Shown piece by piece: positions 45,857 to 53,950 of a DNA stretch of 64,000 nucleotides. The stretch's first letter is position 1. The number at the start of each line of letters is the position of its first letter. The position numbers were made by a program, and so were the translations under genes. Source of the DNA: Pinus tabuliformis (taxonomy: Eukaryota > Streptophyta > Pinopsida > Pinales > Pinaceae). Below the pieces are notes generated by a model. That model searched no databases. It saw nothing but the letters and a program-made list of their open reading frames with translations, and was not told where the DNA came from. The stretch spans positions 917,134,979 to 917,198,978 of the forward strand of contig CM062815.1 in assembly GCA_031772625.1 (NCBI GenBank), in the 5' to 3' direction.

Positions 45857-47098
45857 ACCAGAGCCTGTAAGTCAAATTTTTCATTTAAATTCATAGGTGA
45901 TCATGCACTGGAAAATTTGATAAAACCAGCATGCATGAAAAGGAAAGGGTTGAGCCAACTCAGCAGAACTATTTGGCGAAATAAAGCAAGATTGACAGCT
46001 ACAGGTGACAGGGCCGAAAAACTACAGCACGACAGCCATAAAGGCACATTTTCCAGAATTAACGCAGAATGTTCAGACCGACTCAGTGGCCTCCAAAGGT
46101 CAAAATACCTTCTAACATACATAAAGAGCACTTACTTTGTATTTAATGATGTAATAACTTTCTTATCTACTATCTTGAAAAGTTGGTGAACGTATTCATT
46201 TCTAAGATGACTCAATGCTCCAGATATTTTGTATGACCGATTGTATATATTCCCCCCTCGCATAATCTTGCGGGGGTTGTTGTTGATTTCTCTTCAAGAG
46301 TTTCTTATGCTGTAAATTTCCAGACTATTAATACAAAAGCTGATGGAATTTCCAAAGCTCTGTGTGATCTGAGTCATTGTGGTGTTTTGCTGAATGTTAC
46401 AGGATTCCTGCGTGTTTCATGGCACAATAAGTCTTCTTCGAACTCTCGTTATGTGTTTTTGTTATCTTTTCATAGCTCATTCATGCTTCTATGTTTCATA
46501 GTTAATAGCAAAGAAAAAGAATTGTTCCAGGATTTATTCACAGAATACCCTGAACTCAATCTATGCTATTATAAGTGTTTTCTTCAGTTATAGCCACAAA
46601 GTGTAATTCTTAATTGCTGCACTTTCAAACTTTATGCTTTCACAGTGATTGTTGTTTCAGGAATTCAAGTTTGCTCCTGTGCAACATATCTCTTTCTCAC
46701 ACCCAGCTTAGTGGAAAATTCTTAATTGCTTTTCACTGGTTGAACACACCTCATAATCACAATTTCAGATTTGTTCCATGAGATATTTAAATGGCCCTGC
46801 AGTTTCAGCAACTCAACTCAATATTTCAGACAACCTGTAGCCACAGACTCCATTGCCCAATGGACTAATACTGCCTGAAAACTTACACCTTAGATGCAGA
46901 AGACATCCCTCAACCAAAACATAAAACAAAACCCTGAACATTATAACTAGCCTAAAATACTATTAAAACAGAGACAAATTATAAAGAGAGAGCCCTCTCT
47001 GATTACAGTTTGGCTAGAAACTGTAATCCAAAGATTGGTTAGTGGTTACCCCGTCCATATTCCCTTGGGAGTCAAAGGGAACAACCTGGGTGTTAACA
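45857..47098 (+). other. End of element B 5' LTR after the reading frame
   Basis: Non-coding. The first 178 bases match the right LTR; the remainder is unique in this window. It contains a TATA-like TGTATATATT (46242-46251) directly followed by a hairpin (CCCC-T-CGCA pairing with TGCGGGGG, 46254-46276), another candidate promoter. If transcription starts here, the LTR reading frame lies in U3. Confidence 0.5.
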
Positions 47099-47102
47099 TA
47101 AT

Positions 47103-47120
47103 TGGCGACTCCACTGGGGA
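47103..47120 (+). promoter_or_regulatory. Element B primer-binding site
   Basis: TGGCGACTCCACTGGGGA, four bases after the LTR end. Nearly identical to element G's site. Marks the LTR boundary and minus-strand DNA priming. Confidence 0.85.
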
Positions 47121-47298
47121 CTTCCTCAGGATTTTCTAATTTCTGTATATCTCTTGAAGCTAAATCAGTTACTTTTGGTGCTAGCTTTGAAATATACACA
47201 GTAACTCCAAAATCTTGTCTGGCCTTTGTAGACACGAAATATTCCAAAAAACATACTCAAAAATAGGTTCAGAAGCTGGCTCCCAAGAAGAATCCGTG

Positions 47299-48244
47299 AT
47301 ATACAAGGTCAAATCCTGACCCCAACCCACCAACTGCTTTTGAAAATCCTAACACAATCCCTAAGATCATTAGGAAGCAGCAAGGACAAGAAACTCTTGC
47401 TGATTTAAGTCCTGAGACAACCTATCCAAATCCTGTTCCCACTCCAATCAAGGTTCTATTTCGATCTACCCTTGATTCCCCCAGTTCACCTTCCACATCT
47501 CAAAGCCCTCCTTTCACACCTCCATCCACTGCACATATTCCCTTGACCAACACTCTAGTTTCCACTGTTCCAGCCACTCCTGTTGTACCAGTTGTTCATG
47601 CCATCCCAGTTGTCCCAATCAACCCTATAAATCCTGCAAATATGGCTAATAGATATGCACCCCTACAATTGCTTGCTAATGCTGCAGCTCTACCTCATGA
47701 CTACCAAACCAAGATCTCATATTTTGACTCCACTGGCCCTTTCACAGCAATTCAGCATGCCAAGAGGATGCAAGACCATTTTGAGAACTATGAAATAGAT
47801 GATGATAGTGTGAGAATGAGAATCTTTGTTAAGAGCTTGAAAGGGGATGTAAGGACTTGGCTTAGATCACTGGCTGCAAATACCATCACAACTCCTGATG
47901 AGCTTTATCAAACCTTTACTAACAGATGGGAGAAAAAGAAAGATCCCCTGCACATACTTGGTGAATATGATACCATCAAAAGAGGTCCTCAAGAGACCGT
48001 TTTGGAGTATTGTGCAAGATTCAACAACGTATACAATGCAATACCACAGAATTTAAGACCTCCTCCTGATTTAGCCTTGTACAAATTTCCTGATGGTTTT
48101 GACCCTAACATGGCCTATCAATTGAAGGAAAGAGCCCCTGAAACCCTTGAAGATGCCCAGAAGGTTGCTGTCACAGTGGATGCTAACCTGATTGCCAAAA
48201 GAAACAGGGCAAGATTGGAAAAGAGAACCACCTTCAAAGAAGAA
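47299..48244 (+). pseudogene. Element B gag, N-terminal part
   Basis: Open after a TGA near 47297. A proline-rich region (VPATPVVPVVHAIPVVPINP) leads to the capsid-like domain: KISYFDSTGPFTAIQHAKRM, EIDDDSVRMRIFVKSLKGDV, TFTNRWEKKKDPLHILGEYD and VLEYCARFNNVYNAIP. The frame from the ATG at 47543 is 234 codons, cut at KEE by element H. Element A's gag is collinear. The true start may be upstream, in the segment with EIYTV near 47190. Confidence 0.85.
48240..48244. repeat. Target-site duplication of element H, left copy
   Basis: AAGAA, repeated exactly at 51877-51881. Confidence 0.92.
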
Positions 48245-48933
48245 TGATCCAGGTGGATATTGGTGGCCACCCACTAATTCCACTTCGATCCCCTCTAATG
48301 ATTCTTACAGTTTTGTTCATTTTCCTTAATTATAGCACAGTTTACTATTTTTAGCAGTTTTTCGGGTCCTAAACTTCCGGAGCCGTTTTGAGGCCCTAAA
48401 CGACGTTTTTTGGGAAATCCACCGCCATCAATTTTTCTGATAAAAATCGTCTTTTCCGTCGTAGTCCTCGGAGAGATCTTTCCAACGGGCTATCATGCAC
48501 GTCAAACGGAGATAGTACGACCAATTCGCAACCCCGGGAAGTTGATGTACCAACTTACCCAAAAACAGGGCCCACAATTTGGCGTTTCATATTCTAGGGT
48601 TAGGTTTTGGAATGTGAAGGGTTTTCCATTGTTTCTCAACAATAAATAGGCCCTCGAGCCTCATTGTAAGATAGTTCAAAACAGTTCAGAGGCATGTAGC
48701 CGACACATCTCTTCTCAGAGATAAGCTACCATCGCCCTAGCTGGGTTATTTCTATTTGTAAGCATATTTCAGTATTCTCCATTAATGAAATGAAGTATTA
48801 TTTCCGCGCAATCTCTGTTTTTATGGTTATCGCATATTATTATTTCTGTTGCATCTCTGTTTTTATGGTTATCGCATCTCTGTATTTATGGTTATCTCTG
48901 TAATCTATTGCGTTCCTGCTTAAATCCGGATCA
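48245..48933 (+). repeat. Element H 5' LTR
   Basis: 689 bp, TGATCCAGGTGG to CCGGATCA. It has a TATA-like AATAAATAGG near 48641 and a short tandem of TTTATGGTTATCGCAT-like units near 48820-48895. Confidence 0.93.
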
Positions 48934-48934
48934 G

Positions 48935-48946
48935 TGGTATCAGAGC
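48935..48946 (+). promoter_or_regulatory. Element H primer-binding site
   Basis: TGGTATCAGAGC one base after the LTR. Confidence 0.9.
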
Positions 48947-48974
48947 GGTCTGCTTTTTCTCTGTTTTTCTTTGC

Positions 48975-51176
48975 ATGTCCCCAATGAGGTCGGGATATAA
49001 GGAGTTAGGGCTTGAACTGGTCGAACCTTTGCAAGACCAGCCTCGCAAATCTCGACGTCCTCCCATGGCGGATGAGAAGAAAGACGAGGGGGCAGGAGAT
49101 CCTATCAAAATCTTGCTTGAAGAAGCGCTCGAGCGGCAAAGGAACGCGATGATGGATAGCTTTGCGCAGATCCTTCAGCGGCTACCCAGAGGCGACGCAT
49201 CGGCTTCCAACAGCTACTCTGGAAATGCCACACCGTTTAAGGTACAAGTTAATTTTGAAATCCCCATCTTCGAGGGTCAAATAGACGCTGATGCCATAGA
49301 TAAATGGTTAAATCTTCTAGATGGGTATTTTTCTGTTCACGAATTTTCAAGTCGGGAGAAGATTGTTTTCGCTCTTCTCAAAGCAGCCCCCCACGTCAAG
49401 GACTGGTGGGAAACCTATTACGAGCAGAAGGGTGAAAGTACAGGCTCACTATTTTCAACCGCACCCACTTGGAATGACTTCCGGGATGCCATCAAGGAGC
49501 AGTACTACCCCGTCGGAAGCTATGAGGACAAATACATCAAATGGACCACACTGTGGCAGGGACAAGACCAAGATGTGCCGGAGTTCACAAACATTTTTCA
49601 TACCCTTCGCACACAGTTGGGTATCAAAGATTCTGAGCTGCATCTGGTACTCAAATACCGCGGCTGCCTACACAGATACATCCAGGAAGAGATGGAGTTC
49701 TTGAACATCTCCTCACTCGGCACAGCATACCGATACGCTGTCAAAATCGAGCAAAAGTTCAAACAGAAGAAGCGAGACTTTGGATCTGCAAATCCAAAGC
49801 CCAAAGGACAAAGCCAAGGCGGGGTGACCCAAGACAACCCGTCGAAGCTACAAGAAAAGAACAACACCACAAAGCCGAAGAAGGACACAGGAAAGTGGTG
49901 TGAGTTCCACAAGAGTCCCACTCATAACACAAGTGAGTGTCGGACCAAGCAGTCGCTGGTGGCCGAGTTGAAGGCTTCCGAATCAGATGCATGTTCCGAC
50001 TCTGAGTCAGAACCCGACAAGGGGAATGACAAAGGGAAGCAGATTATTGATGCGGATCCCAACGCCACTGTTGCTACTGCCAAGATACAGAAAAATGAGC
50101 CCGAAGATCCAGAGGAAGGGGAACGTCTTTTCCACTCACAGATGTGGGTGAAGGGTTCGCCGCTGCAATTCATTGTCGACAGTGGCAGCCAAAAGAACCT
50201 CATTTCAGCAGAGGTCGTGAAGCGGTTGGGCCTACCAACTACACCACACCCACAGCCGTACAGTATCGGTTGGCTTCACGAAGGACGAGATCTCAAAGTT
50301 CGCCAGCAGTGCCGCCTTCCCTACAGCATCAAGCCCTTCACAGACGAGGTATTGTGTGATGTTACACCTCTAGATGTTTGTGATGTACTATTAGGCCAGC
50401 CATACTTGTGGAGACGACATGCTATGTATGAGTCAAGGCCTCGCGCTGTCATCATTTCTTTGGATAATTCATTATACAGGATACCGAAGGTAGCCCCACC
50501 TACCGCCACCTCTTTGATCACTGCTAAGAAAGGCAGCAAGCTCATCTCACAGACTAGGAAATTTATTTTCTGTCTGGTTCGTTCCCAATGTAAGGGGAAG
50601 ATCGTTGCTACATCCATGACCCCCGCGAAGGGTTCCTCCACACAACAGCAGCAACAGAGGGATACAGTCATGACAGAACACAGGAACAACTTCTCGTTAC
50701 TTGGAGGGGTACCACACAAGTTTCAGGCAGGCGATAAAGTTTGGTTACATCTGCAGAGGGAGCGCCTTACCAGAACCCATCAGAAACTCAGACCACTTCG
50801 ACATGGTCCTTACACCATTACCAAAGCTATGGGAGACAATGCATTTGAGCTCAGCATTCCCCCATTCCTTGGCCTGCACCCGGTGTTCAATGTCGACCGC
50901 CTTCGGCCATACTTTCCACCATTACTAGACACGTCCGACATTGCAGAACAACTCACACCCACAGAGTTAAATCCAGCTTGCATGGAACAAGTTGCAACTG
51001 ATCGGATCATGGACACACAGATCAAGCACACTCGCCAGCAGAATATCCAACTGTATGAAGTTGTCAAAGCAGGACAACTCCTGCACCAGGGCAAGTGGCT
51101 CACCAAGGACCAAGTGCAGCAGAAGTTCCCTCATCTCATGGAGGAACTCAACGCAATGGGGACCATTGCTTCCTAA
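48975..51176 (+). CDS. Element H fused gag-protease-integrase C-terminal protein (733 codons, intact)
   Basis: A single open frame from the ATG 28 bases after the primer site; an in-frame ATG 30 codons on (PPMADEKK) is an alternative start. Residues about 90-250 are a retrotransposon gag domain (PIFEGQIDADAIDKWLNLLD, FRDAIKEQYYP). Near 309-322 is a zinc knuckle variant CEFHKSPTHNTSEC with H in place of the second C. Near 400 is the protease D-S-G site FIVDSGSQKNLIS. A Q-rich joint near 556 follows, and then HKFQAGDKVWLHLQRERL and LRPLRHGPYTITKAMGDNAF, the GPY/F integrase C-terminal module (about 580-648), ending in a chromodomain-like tail (FPHLMEEL). The usual ~1,000 codons between protease and GPY/F are absent with the frame preserved. 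The stop codon overlaps the purine tract. Confidence 0.9.
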   Translation: MSPMRSGYKELGLELVEPLQDQPRKSRRPPMADEKKDEGAGDPIKILLEEALERQRNAMMDSFAQILQRLPRGDASASNSYSGNATPFKVQVNFEIPIFEGQIDADAIDKWLNLLDGYFSVHEFSSREKIVFALLKAAPHVKDWWETYYEQKGESTGSLFSTAPTWNDFRDAIKEQYYPVGSYEDKYIKWTTLWQGQDQDVPEFTNIFHTLRTQLGIKDSELHLVLKYRGCLHRYIQEEMEFLNISSLGTAYRYAVKIEQKFKQKKRDFGSANPKPKGQSQGGVTQDNPSKLQEKNNTTKPKKDTGKWCEFHKSPTHNTSECRTKQSLVAELKASESDACSDSESEPDKGNDKGKQIIDADPNATVATAKIQKNEPEDPEEGERLFHSQMWVKGSPLQFIVDSGSQKNLISAEVVKRLGLPTTPHPQPYSIGWLHEGRDLKVRQQCRLPYSIKPFTDEVLCDVTPLDVCDVLLGQPYLWRRHAMYESRPRAVIISLDNSLYRIPKVAPPTATSLITAKKGSKLISQTRKFIFCLVRSQCKGKIVATSMTPAKGSSTQQQQQRDTVMTEHRNNFSLLGGVPHKFQAGDKVWLHLQRERLTRTHQKLRPLRHGPYTITKAMGDNAFELSIPPFLGLHPVFNVDRLRPYFPPLLDTSDIAEQLTPTELNPACMEQVATDRIMDTQIKHTRQQNIQLYEVVKAGQLLHQGKWLTKDQVQQKFPHLMEELNAMGTIAS

Positions 51177-51187
51177 GGGGGGAGGAA
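51175..51187 (+). promoter_or_regulatory. Element H polypurine tract
   Basis: AAGGGGGGAGGAA directly before the 3' LTR; its first two bases are the end of the TAA stop codon. Confidence 0.9.
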
Positions 51188-51876
51188 TGATCCAGGTGGA
51201 TATTGGTGGCCACCCACTAATTCCACTTCGATCCCCTCTAATGCTTCTTACAGTTTTGTTCATTTTCCTTAATTATAGCACAGTTTACTATTTTTAGCAG
51301 TTTTTCAGGTCCTAAACTTCCGGAGCCGTTTTGAGGCCCTAAACGACGTTTTTTGGGAAATCCACCGCCAGCGATTTTTTTGATAAAAATCGTCTTTTCC
51401 GTCGTAGTCCTCGGAGAGATCTTTCCAACGGGCTATCATGCACGTCAAACGGAGATAGTACGACCAATTCGCAACCCCGGGAAGTTGATGTACCAACTTA
51501 CCCAAAAACAGGGCCCACAATTTGGCGTTTCATCTTCTAGGGTTAGGTTTTGGAATGTGAAGGGTTTTCCATTGTTTCTCAACAATAAATAGGCCCTCGA
51601 GCCTCATTGTAAGACAGTTCAAAATAGTTCAGAGGCATGTAGCCGACACATCTCTTCTCAGAGATAAGCTACCATCGCCCTAGCTGGGTTATTTCTATTT
51701 GTAAGCATATTTCAGTATTCTCCATTAATGAAATGAAGTATTATTTCCGCGCAATCTCTGTTTTTATGGTTATCGCATATTATTATTTCTGTTGCATCTC
51801 TGTTTTTATGGTTATCGCATCTCTGTATTTATGGTTATCTCTGTAATCTATTGCGTTCCTGCTTAAATCCGGATCA
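51188..51876 (+). repeat. Element H 3' LTR
   Basis: 689 bp, about 98.8% identical by eye to 48245-48933; followed by AAGAA (51877-51881). Confidence 0.93.
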
Positions 51877-52741
51877 AAGAACCCTCAGCCTTTGATCAAA
51901 AACTGGATGCAATACTCACTGGTATGAAGAGATTGGGGGACAGAGTAGAATCAGTTGAGAGAAAGTCATCATGGGATGCACCACAAAATAACCCTAACAG
52001 GAATCCAAATTTTAGGAGAAATCAAAACCCAAACATTGGCAAGGCCGGTTCTGACCCAGACATAAGACCTCCTTTCCAGGAAAACTATACTGAATCATCC
52101 ACTTCGGATGAACAAACGGATGACACCACATTAACCTGATGGGCCTGAACGATGAGCAACAAGTTTTTCTAAGTCAAGAGGATCATAAGGATGATGAAAT
52201 TCAACAATTCCAAACCAGGTCAGGTGAGTCATTTGACTTCAAACAAGGCTATGACACAGCTGTTTATGAAGTTCATAAACAATATAAGCTAAGAAGCAGA
52301 ACTATAAATGTAACACAGCCTGAAAAAAAAAAGGATAGCCAACAGCCTAAGAAAGCCATTGTCACAGAACCAAGTGACAAAACTGGTCCAATTACAGATG
52401 AGGTAATAGTTGAGGAAATAACTGAACAGCAGCCTATGGCTACATCACCCTTGCAGCCCAATCCAAGTAACACTTCTCAAGAGATGAGTAACAAGGACAA
52501 GCCTCAAGATCAAGATAAGAATCAAGAAGAAAACCTAGTGAACAAGGAAAAGGCTGCCACCCACAACACCAAGATCCAATCCGAAAGACCCTTTGACATA
52601 GAAGATGAAATTGGCAAATTGAAGGTAGCTATTCCTCTTTCAGAACTAGCCAAGCATGACATTTATAGACAACAAATCAAGAAGTCCCTTCAACTGACTC
52701 GTAATAAAGATAATGTAAATGTGCTAGATGACACCCCATAA
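51877..52741 (+). pseudogene. Element B gag C-terminal part and linker to protease
   Basis: Gag resumes after the AAGAA duplication with PSAFDQKLDAILTGMKRLGD and an Asn/Arg-rich stretch (NNPNRNPNFRRNQNPN) instead of a zinc knuckle. A frame change at about 52130 leads to an acidic 200-codon linker (52139-52741) that ends FDIEDEIGKLKVAIPLSELA, matched in element A by VKISIPLIELI. TAA at 52739 is premature, since similarity continues in frame. Confidence 0.75.
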
Positions 52742-53293
52742 TTGCTTTTCGGTCCAGAAGTTGATGGGAAGCCAGCAGTTACAGGGATCTTACCTTTTTA
52801 TGTCAGCCTGCATGTTCATGACAAGATACTACACAATGCAATGTTTGACTCGGGTGCCTCTCACAACTTGATGCCTAAAATAGTCATGGAAAGATTGAAT
52901 CTAGATATTACAAGACCATATAAAGACCTTTTCTCATTTGACTCAAGCCAAGTTAAGTGTTTAGGTCTCATAAAAGCTCTCTGTGTTTCACTCGTCCAAT
53001 ATCCCAATAAGACAATCCTGATGGATGTTGTAGTTGCTGATATCCCACCCAAATATGGGATGCTATTATCAAGGTCTTGGGGGGCTAAACTCCAAGGTTC
53101 CCTACAATTAGACATGTCTTACGCAACCATCTCAGTCTTTGGTCAACCCAAGAGGTTATATAGAGAGTCACTTATGAAATACATGGTCAGCAGTGAAGAA
53201 AAACCTCAAAACTTTCCCATATATGTTGTCCATTCTAATATAGATTCATATATTCTTTTCAATGATAATTCAAGCCTTATAAATAATGATTAA
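52742..53293 (+). pseudogene. Element B aspartic protease
   Basis: AMFDSGASHNLMPKIVMERL holds the D-S-G active site, then LDITRPYKDLFSFDSSQVKC, VVADIPPKYGMLLSRSWGAK and LDMSYATISVFGQPKRLYRE. It is about 60% identical by eye to element A's protease. The open stretch is 183 codons between premature TAA codons at 52739 and 53291; the reading frame continues on both sides. Processes gag-pol. Confidence 0.85.
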
Positions 53294-53950
53294 ACCCAGT
53301 CACACATTAATGAACAAACTACTGCACCAGGAATAAAGCTGATTCAGTCAAGTGATGAGACGGTCCTAAAAGACAAACTAAATAAAAAACGAGAACCTCA
53401 ACTCACAATCCCAAATCACCAAGAAGTGATTAAGTCTCCCCTAGAACGAGAGATCCTATGGTTCCTTGAATTTGATGGATAAGTCAACAAATTAGGGGCA
53501 GGAGCAGGGGTTTGGATACATAATATACAAAATAGTCATGTAGAAGGCCGAGCCTATAGGCTAAACTTCAGATGCACCAACAATATGGCAGAATATGAAG
53601 CTCTCTTGCTAGGCCTTAAGCTAGTAAAATCCTTACAAGCCATAAAAGTTTCAATTCTAGGAGACTCAGACCTAGTTATCCAACAAGTAAAGGGAAATTT
53701 TGTCACCAATGAAAAAAGACTGAGATCTTATAGATCTGCTGCTGCTGAACTACTACAGTCCTTCACTGAATTTCAAATTACCAAGATTCCCAGAACCCAT
53801 AACCTGCATGCCCATAGCTTGGCCACATTTGCAAGTACCTACAAGTTACCTTTTGAGCCCCACCATTGCTTTACAGCTGAGGTAAAACATAGACCTTCTG
53901 TCCCAAACAATGTCAAGGACTGGCAAGTATTTGAAGATGATGCACAAATA
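53294..53950 (+). pseudogene. Element B RNase H-like domain between protease and reverse transcriptase
   Basis: Order of motifs: WFLEFDG (first D, codon at about 53473; a TAA follows one codon later), GAGAGVWIHN, NNMAEYEALLLGLKLVKSLQ (E, about 53591), ILGDSDLVIQQVKGNF (D, about 53663) and RTHNLHAHSLATFAS, where the usual fourth D of an ADxLA-like motif is H. This is the plant/archaeal-type RNase H fold arrangement (as in Pfam RVT_3) rather than the retroviral type, by motif style. Element A has the same domain in the same place with D in the fourth position. Confidence 0.78.

Larger units (their letters stand above)
39861..47098 (+). repeat. Element B 5' LTR, 7.2 kb, carrying a long reading frame
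   Basis: The start TGTTAGCTACC is matched at 57416. The first ~6.17 kb correspond to 57416-63566 with about 98% identity by eye. The end, GTGTTAACA at 47098, is placed by the primer site four bases later; this terminal ~1.06 kb has no partner in the window because F interrupts the right copy. It contains a CpG-rich block (about 41040-41460), TGACGTCA palindromes, possible TATA boxes and the reading frame 42110-45856. Confidence 0.82.
48245..51876 (+). mobile_element. Element H: 3.6-kb non-autonomous Ty3/gypsy element with one intact fused frame
   Basis: Two 689-bp LTRs (TGATCCAGG...CCGGATCA) with about 8 differences by eye, a perfect AAGAA duplication, a primer site, a purine tract and a single 733-codon frame. 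It has gag, protease and the integrase C-terminal region but no polymerase, RNase H or integrase core. It must have moved with enzymes from a relative, probably a chromovirus. Confidence 0.93.
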
